Source: an uncultured Bacteroidales bacterium
GTDB taxonomy: Bacteria > Bacteroidota > Bacteroidia > Bacteroidales > UBA932
Reading direction: 5' to 3'
Assembly (NCBI GenBank): GCA_934693135.1
Contig: CAKUVA010000015.1
Location: 1 to 53,485, forward strand
DNA length: 53,485 nucleotides
Within the stretch, counting starts at the first letter, position 1. The number at the start of each line of letters is the position of its first letter. The notes beneath the pieces are model-generated. The model saw only the letters and a list, made by a program, of their open reading frames with translations. It did no database searches and had not been told where the DNA came from. Below are positions 42,987 through 50,898 of the stretch, piece after piece. The translations under genes and the position numbers were made by a program.

Positions 42987-45900
42987 TTAAATTAAATGTC
43001 CAAGGAATTGTCGAGCCTCGTCGTCTGTCATTCCGCGCCTGGACTTATAGTCATCGTATTGTTCTTTCGAAATATGTCTTATTTCCGGGTACGTTGCATA
43101 CGGATGGAAAAACATGAATCCACAGATGGACGCGTCAGGAATCATTGCATAGCTTTCAGTTAGCTTTATTCCCAATTTTTCTCCGTCTGGGAGCAATGCT
43201 AAGATGTCTTTCTTAAGCGTATGGTCCGGACAACTTGCATATCCTACGGCTGGCTTCACTACCTTAACTTGTTGCCCATCACGTTCCTTGTCTGGAAATA
43301 TATCTTTTTTCAGTTTTTCGTCCAACCAGAGTGATGCCGCCTCTGCCAATGTTACTCTCACTGCTCTGTCCATCATTCCATTATAATCCTTGTCATTATT
43401 AGGACTTTCCATGTGACATCCGCATGTGCATGTCGGACCATGACTGGTAATCACGCTTACAGCAAAGATTCCCATTGGTCCTTTTCTACCTCTTGGAACG
43501 AAATCAGCAAGCGAGAGGCAGGTCTTATGCCCATTTATTTCCTGTGGAGCTTCCTGCCGCATCATAGGGAAGTTTATACCATTTCCTACTATGATATTCT
43601 TTCCGTCACTTTCTGCTTCGAAGAATCTTGTCGCGAGCTGAACCTTGACCTCATGTCTCGTGCGGAACCTCTCTATCACTGCCTTGCCATCTGTCAATGT
43701 CTTCTTGATAGCCGGGTCATCAGGCAATTCTCCGCTATATTTTATTCCCCATACTGCCAAGAACATACGCCAGTCGAAGTATGGCATTATCTCATCTATG
43801 GAAATCTCTGTTGTAGGAATATCCTTGAAAGAGTATTCATCGGAACGAAGGAATGTGTTCTCTGCGAAAACCTCTTCATTGTCATGATCTTTCACATTGG
43901 CCTGACCTCTATTCCGGCTCTCATAGAGGTCGCGTGTCTTCTGCTGCGCAGCGTGCTCATCGGCCTCAAACTTGGTGCGATCCATCATGCATTTTTTTGC
44001 CATTACAGCTCCTGAAGATGCGTCTTGCGCATAAAATACGTGAGCATAGAGTGGTGCCAACTTGACTGCAGTGTGCAATGCCGATGTCGTTGCTCCTCCT
44101 ATGAAAAGCGGAGTGTCGAACCCCCTGCGTGTCATCTCACGGCAAAGTTCTTCCATTTGGAATAAAGATGGTGTAATCAGACCGCTTGCTCCTATGATGG
44201 CAGCATGATGTTTTTCAGCCTCATTCAATATGACTTCCTTGTCCACCATCACGCCGAGGTCTATTACATCGAAACCATTACAGCTCAATACAATTCCTGT
44301 TATATTCTTTCCTATATCATGAACATCTCCTTTCACGGTAGCATTTATGATAACTGGTCTGTTGGATGATTCACCACCTTCACCTTTCATGTATGGTTCA
44401 AGAATAGATACAGCATCTTTCATTATTTTGGCAGATTTGACCACCTGAGGAAGAAACATCTTACCTGCACCGAACAACTCTCCGACGCGTTCCATTCCGG
44501 CCATGAGGGGACCTTCAATAACTTTAACAGCTGTTCCGTATTTGTTATAACATTCCATTACATCGGCTTCCAAGCCATTGTTACGGCCTTTTACCAACGC
44601 ATCCTTTAACCTTTCTTCTGCATTTTTTGAGATGTCGGGGGCGGATTCTGTCGCTATTCCTTGCGTTCCCGTTACTCCTGATTTTGCCGCCTCCTTCGCT
44701 GCCATAATCTCTTGTGCTTTCGCAATGAGTCTCTCTGTCGCCTCCGGATCTTTGTTGAGAATCACATCTTCCGCCTTTTTAAGAAGATCCGGTTCAATGT
44801 CATCATACACTTGGAGCATCCCCGGGTTGACAATTCCCATGTCGAGACCAGCTTTGACTGCATGATAAAGAAATATCGAATGCATTGCCTCGCGGACAGT
44901 GTTATTTCCTCTGAATGCGAAAGACAAATTAGATATCCCTCCTGATGTATATGCCCCAGGAAGATTCTGCTTAATCCATCTCACAGCCTCGATAAAGTCG
45001 ACTCCATACTTAGCATGTTCCTCAATTCCGGTTCCAACGGATAACACGTTTACATCGAAAATTATGTCATGAGGAGGAATGTTCAATTTGTTGACAAGAA
45101 GGTCATACGCCCTGCGACAGATGGCAATCTTCCTATCATATGTAGTGGCTTGCCCCTCCTCGTCGAAAGCCATAACGACCATAGCGGCTCCGAGGTCATG
45201 TATTTCCGCGGCCTTCTTCATGAAAACTTCCTCACCTTCCTTGAGGCTTATGGAATTTACAATACACTTTCCTTCAGCATTTTCCAGACCAGCAATAATG
45301 GTTTCCCAATGTGATGAGTCTATCATGAGTGCAGCCTTAGCCACTGTAGGATCGTTCGAGATGTATCTCACGAAGTGTTCCATGCAGGCACGACTATCAA
45401 GCATTGCATCATCCATATTGATGTCTATTATGCTCGCTCCATTATCTATTTGGTCTGCGGCTATCTGAAGACCTGTTTCGTAATCTCCTGCTGCTATGAG
45501 CTTTGCGAATTTTCTGGAACCTGCCACGTTAGTGCGTTCACCGATATTCGTAAAATTACTATTTTTTAGGTCAATGCTGACTATATCCAGTCCGCTCACT
45601 ATGAGAGGTCCCTCATTCGGATTTCCTAACACAGTATGTGGCTTCTTTCCTTTTACAGCTGCACTTACAGCGGCGATGTGTTCAGGCGTGGTTCCGCAAC
45701 ATCCACCTATGATATTCAGAATTCCTGCTTCAGCCATTTTCGTCACTGCCTCTGCCATTTGTTCAGGAGTTTCGTCGTACCCTCCCATTTCATTAGGCAA
45801 TCCGGCATTTGGATAGCAACTGACTGGAAATTTACTGAAATTGGCCACTTCATTCAGAAGAGGCATGAGGTCATCAGCACCGAGCGAGCAGTTCAGACCG

Positions 45901-46595
45901 AACGCCAGAAGAGGGTAGTGGCTGACAGATGTGTAGAATGCTTGTAATGTCTGTCCAGTCAATGTCCTTCCACTCTTGTCATTTACTGAAACTGAGACAA
46001 CAGCAGGAAAATTGCGGTTGATTTTCTCAAGTGCATATAGCGCCGCCTTTGTGTTGAGCGCATCGAAACATGTTTCGATGAGGATTGCATCTGCTCCTCC
46101 ATCTATGAGACCGCGTATTTGCTCGTCGTATGCACTTACCATATCACGGAAACTATATGGACGATCAGCCGGATTGTTTATGTCCGGTGCAAGGCTAAGA
46201 GATTTGGATGTTGGTCCAAGGCTTCCGAAGACGAATATTTTTCTGTCATTACAAGCATCTGCAGCACGACGTGCTATCTTAGCGCCTTCTAGAGCCATTA
46301 TGTAAGCGAGATCTTCAGTGCTATATTCCTTTTGAGATATTCTATTGGCACTGAATGTGTTAGATTCTATGATGTCTGCACCAGAATCAATGTATTTTCT
46401 GTGAATTTCCTCTATTATCTCCGGATGAGTAAGATTAAGACATTCGTTATTCCCCTTTAACTCATGCGTGTTGGAAGAAAGGATATCCACATTTCCGTGG
46501 AAATCATCTTCGTCCAAGCCATATCTCTGTATCATGGTTCCCATGGCACCATCAAGTACCAAAATCCGATCGTTGAATATCTCTTTGTTAAGCAT
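42987..46595 (-). CDS. metH: Methionine synthase, cobalamin-dependent
   Basis: Transfers the methyl group of 5-methyl-THF via cobalamin to homocysteine. 1202 residues, full length with all modules in order: homocysteine-binding barrel (about 1-325) with zinc cysteines in GLNCSLG and GGCCGTTPEHI; pterin-binding barrel (about 345-610, FTNIGERTNVAGSRKF); cap and cobalamin domains (about 640-890) with DVHDIGKNI, the lower axial histidine; and the reactivation domain (about 900-1202) with GYASCPDHT. The organism therefore needs B12. The upstream region has no cobalamin or SAM riboswitch that I can recognise, but a 173-bp palindrome begins 34 bases before the ATG. metF follows. Confidence 0.97.
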   Translation of the reverse strand: MLNKEIFNDRILVLDGAMGTMIQRYGLDEDDFHGNVDILSSNTHELKGNNECLNLTHPEIIEEIHRKYIDSGADIIESNTFSANRISQKEYSTEDLAYIMALEGAKIARRAADACNDRKIFVFGSLGPTSKSLSLAPDINNPADRPYSFRDMVSAYDEQIRGLIDGGADAILIETCFDALNTKAALYALEKINRNFPAVVSVSVNDKSGRTLTGQTLQAFYTSVSHYPLLAFGLNCSLGADDLMPLLNEVANFSKFPVSCYPNAGLPNEMGGYDETPEQMAEAVTKMAEAGILNIIGGCCGTTPEHIAAVSAAVKGKKPHTVLGNPNEGPLIVSGLDIVSIDLKNSNFTNIGERTNVAGSRKFAKLIAAGDYETGLQIAADQIDNGASIIDINMDDAMLDSRACMEHFVRYISNDPTVAKAALMIDSSHWETIIAGLENAEGKCIVNSISLKEGEEVFMKKAAEIHDLGAAMVVMAFDEEGQATTYDRKIAICRRAYDLLVNKLNIPPHDIIFDVNVLSVGTGIEEHAKYGVDFIEAVRWIKQNLPGAYTSGGISNLSFAFRGNNTVREAMHSIFLYHAVKAGLDMGIVNPGMLQVYDDIEPDLLKKAEDVILNKDPEATERLIAKAQEIMAAKEAAKSGVTGTQGIATESAPDISKNAEERLKDALVKGRNNGLEADVMECYNKYGTAVKVIEGPLMAGMERVGELFGAGKMFLPQVVKSAKIMKDAVSILEPYMKGEGGESSNRPVIINATVKGDVHDIGKNITGIVLSCNGFDVIDLGVMVDKEVILNEAEKHHAAIIGASGLITPSLFQMEELCREMTRRGFDTPLFIGGATTSALHTAVKLAPLYAHVFYAQDASSGAVMAKKCMMDRTKFEADEHAAQQKTRDLYESRNRGQANVKDHDNEEVFAENTFLRSDEYSFKDIPTTEISIDEIMPYFDWRMFLAVWGIKYSGELPDDPAIKKTLTDGKAVIERFRTRHEVKVQLATRFFEAESDGKNIIVGNGINFPMMRQEAPQEINGHKTCLSLADFVPRGRKGPMGIFAVSVITSHGPTCTCGCHMESPNNDKDYNGMMDRAVRVTLAEAASLWLDEKLKKDIFPDKERDGQQVKVVKPAVGYASCPDHTLKKDILALLPDGEKLGIKLTESYAMIPDASICGFMFFHPYATYPEIRHISKEQYDDYKSRRGMTDDEARQFLGHLI

Positions 46596-46628
46596 ATTGC
46601 TTCTTGAAGTTCATTTTTTTTACGCTTA

Positions 46629-46801
46629 CTTAGAATCTGTTTAAATTTATGTCGAAAAGTTTTTTATGTGCCTTTCCGGTATAGTTTTCCCGGCCTTCCT
46701 CAATCAGATAGCTCCTGCTATCTTTTTCAGAATTCCAGAAAAACCCTCCTCGGAAATTCCTCATAAAATTTCTATCGAATAAAATTTAAACAGCTTCTTA
46801 G
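46629..46801. repeat. 173-bp symmetric imperfect palindrome (MITE- or REP-like)
   Basis: The left end (CTTAGAATCTGTTTAAAT) and right end (reverse complement CTAAGAAGCTGTTTAAAT) differ at only two positions; similarity between arms continues inward with mismatches, through matches such as TCGA and TTTTATG. The exact centre (46706-46723) is a perfect hairpin, AGATAGC-TCCT-GCTATCT. It has no coding capacity and fills most of the gap between metH and tdh. No clear target-site duplication was seen. Related ends occur at 31114 and 38612. Confidence 0.6.
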
Positions 46802-46814
46802 AAAAAGTTTAAGT

Positions 46815-46829
46815 TTGCTAAGTTAGCAA
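46815..46829. promoter_or_regulatory. 15-bp palindrome in the metH upstream region
   Basis: TTGCTAA-G-TTAGCAA is a perfect 7+7 inverted repeat. It lies between the tdh terminator and the large palindrome, some 220 bases before metH. On the minus strand it contains TAACTTAG, a poor TAnnTTTG match, so it could be an operator near a metH promoter or chance. Confidence 0.28.
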
Positions 46830-46869
46830 TAAAAATGTGGATTCCAGCCTTTTTACGGCTGAAATCCAC
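46827..46869 (-). terminator. Intrinsic terminator of the threonine dehydrogenase gene
   Basis: GTGGATTCCAGCC (46837-46849) pairs with GGCTGAAATCCAC (46857-46869), one mismatch in 13 pairs and a seven-base loop; on the minus strand it is followed by ATTTTTATT. It lies 21 bases after the tdh stop. Confidence 0.75.
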
Positions 46870-46890
46870 GAGAGTATTGGTTGGTTGGTG

Positions 46891-47844
46891 TTATTTGAGT
46901 CGTCTACGAAGCTTTGTAATCATGTCGTGTGTCATAGACTCCAAATCATATTCTGGCTTCCAGTCCCATTCATTGCGTGCGCACGAATCATCCATACTGT
47001 CAGGCCAGCTATCTGCGATACTCTGTTTAAGTGGATCTGGGCGATATTCCATTTCAAACGTAGGAATTTCCTTCTTAATAGCCTCGAATATAGTTTCTGG
47101 AGCGAAACTCATGGATGCGATATTGAATGCGTTCCTGTGTATCAGTCTTGAAGGGTCAGCTTCCATCAACTTAATAGCACCATTGAGTGCATCTGGCATA
47201 TACATCATGTCCATCAATGTCCCAGGTTTGAGCGGGCAGATGAACTTTTCTCCTCGTACGGCTGAATAATAAGTATCCACCGCATAGTCAGTAGTTCCTC
47301 CTCCAGGGAGAGTAACATTGGAAATCAGGCCAGGAAACCTTACGGCACGGGTATCCACTCCATATTTGAGAAAATAATAATCGCTTAATAGTTCAGTAGT
47401 TACTTTGGTCACACCATACATGGTTTTTGGTCGCTGAATCGTGTCCTGTGGCGTGCCCACATGTGGAGTAGATGGACCGAATGAGCCTATGGAACTTGGA
47501 GTGAAAACTGCACATCCTAATTCTCTTGCGATCTCCAACACATTCCATAGTCCGTCTATTCCTATTTTCCATGCGAGTTTCGGTTTGGATTCGGCCACGA
47601 CTGAAAGAAGTGCTGCAAGATTATAGATGGTATCTATGTGATATTTTCTTACAACCTCAGCAATCATGGCTGCGTCAGTCACATCCACGATTTCTGCCGG
47701 CCCAGATTCTAAAAGAGCACCTTTAGGCTCGCTACCATGTATGTAACCAGCGACTACATGTGTATTCCCATATCTTTTGCGGAGCTCCATTGTAAGCTCG
47801 GATCCTATCTGACCGGTAGAACCTATGATAAGTATATTCTTCAT
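46891..47844 (-). CDS. tdh: L-threonine 3-dehydrogenase, short-chain (SDR) type
   Basis: Oxidises L-threonine to 2-amino-3-ketobutyrate with NAD+. 317 residues of the extended SDR/GalE-like TDH family, unrelated to the zinc enzyme of E. coli. NAD motif GSTGQIGSELTMELRKRYG; SSIGSFGPSTP and catalytic YGVTKVTTELL (Tyr/Lys). The start is ATG 47844 (MKNILIIGSTG); the longer frame from 47877 begins upstream of the predicted transcript start. The divergent neighbour is kbl, the next pathway enzyme, which makes the assignment firm. A 17-bp palindrome overlaps the promoter. Confidence 0.9.
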   Translation of the reverse strand: MKNILIIGSTGQIGSELTMELRKRYGNTHVVAGYIHGSEPKGALLESGPAEIVDVTDAAMIAEVVRKYHIDTIYNLAALLSVVAESKPKLAWKIGIDGLWNVLEIARELGCAVFTPSSIGSFGPSTPHVGTPQDTIQRPKTMYGVTKVTTELLSDYYFLKYGVDTRAVRFPGLISNVTLPGGGTTDYAVDTYYSAVRGEKFICPLKPGTLMDMMYMPDALNGAIKLMEADPSRLIHRNAFNIASMSFAPETIFEAIKKEIPTFEMEYRPDPLKQSIADSWPDSMDDSCARNEWDWKPEYDLESMTHDMITKLRRRLK

Positions 47845-47862
47845 GTCAATGCTATGGTTTTG

Positions 47863-47879
47863 TTTTGTGTGACACAAAA
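47863..47879. promoter_or_regulatory. 17-bp palindromic operator candidate at the tdh start site
   Basis: TTTTGTGTGACACAAAA is a perfect 8+8 inverted repeat around a central G. It overlaps the -7 box (47875-47882) and predicted start of tdh. Its TGTG/CACA half-sites recall CRP/FNR-family operators, without their usual wider spacing. Confidence 0.45.
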
Positions 47880-47882
47880 ATA
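47875..47882 (-). promoter_or_regulatory. Putative -7 box of tdh
   Basis: TATTTTTG on the minus strand matches TAnnTTTG; CTTG lies about 21 bases upstream. Predicted transcript start about 47870, leader about 26 bases. Confidence 0.5.
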
Positions 47883-47932
47883 GTGATATTTTTTAAGAAA
47901 AAGCAAGGAATAGGCTATAATTTATTAAACGA

Positions 47933-47963
47933 TTTGATATTTCATAAATAATGTGTAATTTTA
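47933..47963 (+). promoter_or_regulatory. Promoter of kbl
   Basis: TTTG (47933-47936), 19 bases, then TAATTTTA (47956-47963), one base off TAnnTTTG. The transcript would start near 47969, downstream of the first in-frame ATG at 47951, so translation begins at 47987. Confidence 0.58.
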
Positions 47964-47986
47964 CCTCATACAATACATCTACGAAC

Positions 47987-49174
47987 ATGTACGGAAAAAT
48001 GAAAGAGCATCTCAGCAAGACTCTCGCTGAGATTCGTGAGGCGGGACTCTACAAGGAGGAACGTCTGATAGAGAGTCCACAGTCTGCTGCTATACATGTA
48101 GCAGGCAAGGAAGTCCTTAATTTCTGCGCAAATAACTATCTCGGACTTGCGGATGACCCTCGTCTTGTCAAAGCTTCGTCAGAGATGATGGCAAAACGAG
48201 GCTTCGGAATGGCTTCGGTGCGTTTTATCTGTGGTACTCAAGATATCCATAAACAGCTGGAACATGCTATCAGCGAGTACTTCCACACTGAAGATACCAT
48301 ACTTTATGCAGCATGCTTTGATGCTAATGGTGGTGTCTTTGAGCCGCTTCTCACTGATGAAGATGCGATTATATCAGACGCTCTGAACCATGCCTCCATA
48401 ATCGATGGCGTTCGTCTCTGTAAAGCCAAAAGATATCGCTATGTCAATGCTGATATGGCTGATCTCGAAAAATGTCTCCAAGAGGCTCAGGCTCAGCGCT
48501 TCAGAATCATTGTAACTGATGGGGTGTTCTCTATGGATGGTAATGTCGCTCCTGTTGATAAGATTTGCGAGCTTGCGGAGAAATACGATGCACTCGTCAT
48601 GGTGGATGAGTCTCATTCTGCTGGTGTTGTAGGTGCGACAGGTCATGGAGTAAGTGAACTCACTGGCACATATGGGAAAGTGGACATTTATACTGGAACT
48701 CTCGGTAAGGCATTTGGAGGAGCAATGGGTGGGTTCACTACAGGACGAAAGGAAATTATTGACCTCCTGCGTCAGCGTAGTCGCCCATATTTATTCTCTA
48801 ATTCATTAGCTCCATGCATCATAGGTGCAAGCTTAGAGGTGTTTAGGATATTGAAAGAGAGCAATGAACTTCATGACAAGCTTGTGGAAAATGTCGAGTA
48901 TTTCCGTGAGAAAATGATGGCCGCTGGTTTTGATATTAAGCCTACGCAGAGCGCTATCTGTGCAGTGATGCTGTATGATGCAAGACTTTCGCAGATATTT
49001 GCATCTAAGATGCAAGATGAAGGTATTTATGTTACAGGTTTCTATTATCCGGTAGTGCCTAAGGATCAAGCTCGTATTCGTGTGCAGATTTCAGCTGCTC
49101 ATACACGTGAGCAACTTGATAAGTGTATTTCTGCATTCATTAAGGTCGGTAGGGAACTAAATGTCTTGAAATAG
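47987..49174 (+). CDS. kbl: 2-amino-3-ketobutyrate CoA ligase (glycine C-acetyltransferase)
   Basis: PLP enzyme that splits 2-amino-3-ketobutyrate with CoA into glycine and acetyl-CoA. 395 residues from ATG 47987 (MYGKMKEHLSKTLAEIREAGLYKEER), against about 398 in E. coli; that N-terminal wording is the family's usual start. Other motifs: NFCANNYLGLADDPRL, GFGMASVRFICGTQDIHKQLE, VDESHSAGVVGATGHG, and the cofactor lysine in YTGTLGKAFGGAMGG. It faces away from tdh, with both promoters in the 142-bp gap, and ends in a strong palindromic terminator. Confidence 0.95.
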   Translation: MYGKMKEHLSKTLAEIREAGLYKEERLIESPQSAAIHVAGKEVLNFCANNYLGLADDPRLVKASSEMMAKRGFGMASVRFICGTQDIHKQLEHAISEYFHTEDTILYAACFDANGGVFEPLLTDEDAIISDALNHASIIDGVRLCKAKRYRYVNADMADLEKCLQEAQAQRFRIIVTDGVFSMDGNVAPVDKICELAEKYDALVMVDESHSAGVVGATGHGVSELTGTYGKVDIYTGTLGKAFGGAMGGFTTGRKEIIDLLRQRSRPYLFSNSLAPCIIGASLEVFRILKESNELHDKLVENVEYFREKMMAAGFDIKPTQSAICAVMLYDARLSQIFASKMQDEGIYVTGFYYPVVPKDQARIRVQISAAHTREQLDKCISAFIKVGRELNVLK

Positions 49175-49191
49175 TCATTATTATAATAACG

Positions 49192-49226
49192 AAAGAGGAC
49201 GCTCGTATATACGAGCGTCCTCTTTT
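49192..49226. terminator. Bidirectional intrinsic terminator between kbl and oadB
   Basis: AAAGAGGACGCTCGTAT and its exact complement form a 17-bp stem with almost no loop; T-rich sequence follows on the plus strand and A-rich precedes it, so it can stop both the kbl transcript and the minus-strand decarboxylase operon. Confidence 0.88.
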
Positions 49227-49264
49227 GGTTTTGTGAATAAAATTTATTGGTTAATGATAGTCGT

Positions 49265-50407
49265 TTATCCTAAAAATCCGAGCAATATACCGGCTGCTAC
49301 TGCAGAGCCAATCACTCCTGCTACATTAGGCCCCATGGCATGCATGAGCAAATGGTTCGTCGGGTCTGCTTCACGACCAACGACCTCAGATACGCGTGCG
49401 CTATCTGGTACTGCCGAAACGCCTGCGTTTCCGATGAGAGGATTGATCTTGTGACCTTCTCTACAGAATAGATTCATGAATTTGACGAACAGAACTCCGC
49501 ACATAGTCGCGATTATGAATGACAAGAGACCAAGCGCGAAAATCTTCACGGAAGTTGCTGAAAGGAACTTGTCTGCTTGTGTTGAGCATCCTACAGTAAG
49601 TCCGATAAGTGTAGTAATCACATCAATGAGTGGTCCACGTGCAGTTTCGGCGAGACGTCTTGTTACTCCACTTTCTTTCAGAAGGTTTCCAAAGAAAAGC
49701 ATTCCAAGAAGCGGAAGTCCTGAAGGAACGATAAATGCTGTCGTGAGGAAGCCGACGATAGGGAAGATAATCTTTTCTTTCTGGCTTACGGCACGAGGTG
49801 CAGGCATACGGATGAGACGTTCTTTCTTGGTAGTCAGCATGAGCATTATTGGTTTCTGAATGACAGGTACCAAAGCCATGTATGAGTATGCGGAAACTGC
49901 GATTGCGCCCATGAGATCTGGTGCGAGCTTAGATGATAGGAAAATAGCTGTAGGGCCATCTGCGCCACCGATGATTCCTATGGCACCTGCCTCGTTCGGC
50001 ATGAATCCCATTGCCAATGAGAGCAGATATGCTCCGAAGATACCCATCTGAGCTGCTGCGCCGATAAGGATGAGCCTTGGCTGTGAAATCAATGCTGAAA
50101 AGTCAGTCATTGCACCTATTCCGAGGAATATTAGTGGAGGATACCATCCCTGTCTTACACCTTGGTACAAGATGTTCAGAACTGATCCGTCTTCATAAAC
50201 TCCTATATTGAGTCCTGGGAACATCGGTATGTTTCCGATGATCATTCCGAAGCCGATAGGAACGAGGAGCAGAGGCTCCCATTCCTTTACAATTGCAAGA
50301 GTAATGAATACAATGCCTATGGCTATCATCACAAGATGCTGCCATGTCATATTGCAAAATCCAGTGAACTCCCAAAATTGCTGTAGACTGCTGATTATCT
50401 GATCCAT
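49265..50407 (-). CDS. oadB: Na+-translocating decarboxylase beta subunit
   Basis: Membrane subunit that decarboxylates carboxybiotin and pumps Na+ outward. 380 residues with about ten spans. Family motifs: GMIIGNIPMF, FLGIGAMTDFSALI, GIIGGADGPTAIFLSSKLAP (the ion-binding Asp region), NAGVSAVPDSARV. Last gene of the operon mmdA-oadG-BCCP-oadB, three bases after the biotin-carrier stop. Because the carboxyltransferase partner is of methylmalonyl-CoA type and there is no oxaloacetate alpha subunit, it probably works as MmdB. Confidence 0.93.
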   Translation of the reverse strand: MDQIISSLQQFWEFTGFCNMTWQHLVMIAIGIVFITLAIVKEWEPLLLVPIGFGMIIGNIPMFPGLNIGVYEDGSVLNILYQGVRQGWYPPLIFLGIGAMTDFSALISQPRLILIGAAAQMGIFGAYLLSLAMGFMPNEAGAIGIIGGADGPTAIFLSSKLAPDLMGAIAVSAYSYMALVPVIQKPIMLMLTTKKERLIRMPAPRAVSQKEKIIFPIVGFLTTAFIVPSGLPLLGMLFFGNLLKESGVTRRLAETARGPLIDVITTLIGLTVGCSTQADKFLSATSVKIFALGLLSFIIATMCGVLFVKFMNLFCREGHKINPLIGNAGVSAVPDSARVSEVVGREADPTNHLLMHAMGPNVAGVIGSAVAAGILLGFLG

Positions 50408-50410
50408 AAA

Positions 50411-50857
50411 TTATGCTATGGTTACGATGGCCGCGCCTTCGAGTACTGAATCCCCTTTGGAAACATGAATCTTGGTTACCACTCCAGCTTTCTCTGCCTG
50501 GATTTCATTTTCCATTTTCATGGCTTCCAGAACAGCTACTTTCTGTCCTGCAGATACTGTATCTCCTTCTTTTACTGAGATTTCGATAATGACTCCAGGA
50601 AGTGGAGATGTTACAGGTTTTCCTTCTCCTGCAGGCTTTGCTGCTGGTGTGGGAGCTGCGGTCACCGGTTTCGGTGCAGCGGCAGGGGCAGCAGGTGCTG
50701 CCTGGACTGGCGCTGCTGCAGGGACTGCAGGCGCAGCGTTGTCAAGTTCTACCTGATATGACACACCATTGACTGTTACATCCGCCAAATTTCCGTTTGT
50801 AGAATTAATGGCAACATTATAATCATTGCCGTTTATTTTCAATTTATATTCTTTCAT
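50411..50857 (-). CDS. Biotin carboxyl carrier subunit (MmdC-like)
   Basis: 148 residues: an N-terminal beta-rich part (1-40), a flexible Ala/Pro linker (about 41-75) and a biotinyl domain with Lys114 in EAMKMENEI, the biotin attachment site, 34 residues before the end as is usual. Carries carboxyl groups from the carboxyltransferase to the membrane subunit. Placed between oadG and oadB in the same operon. Confidence 0.93.
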   Translation of the reverse strand: MKEYKLKINGNDYNVAINSTNGNLADVTVNGVSYQVELDNAAPAVPAAAPVQAAPAAPAAAPKPVTAAPTPAAKPAGEGKPVTSPLPGVIIEISVKEGDTVSAGQKVAVLEAMKMENEIQAEKAGVVTKIHVSKGDSVLEGAAIVTIA

Positions 50858-50898
50858 GATTTTATGTTTTTCTGAATTATCTAATAATTATAGGAATA

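Noticed and set aside
43413..44015. 200-codon plus-strand frame
   Set aside because: Antisense to the cobalamin and activation modules of metH; composition is not protein-like.
46596..46890. SAM or cobalamin riboswitch upstream of metH
   Set aside because: The region is filled by the symmetric palindrome, a small palindrome and the tdh terminator; no conserved aptamer core was recognised.
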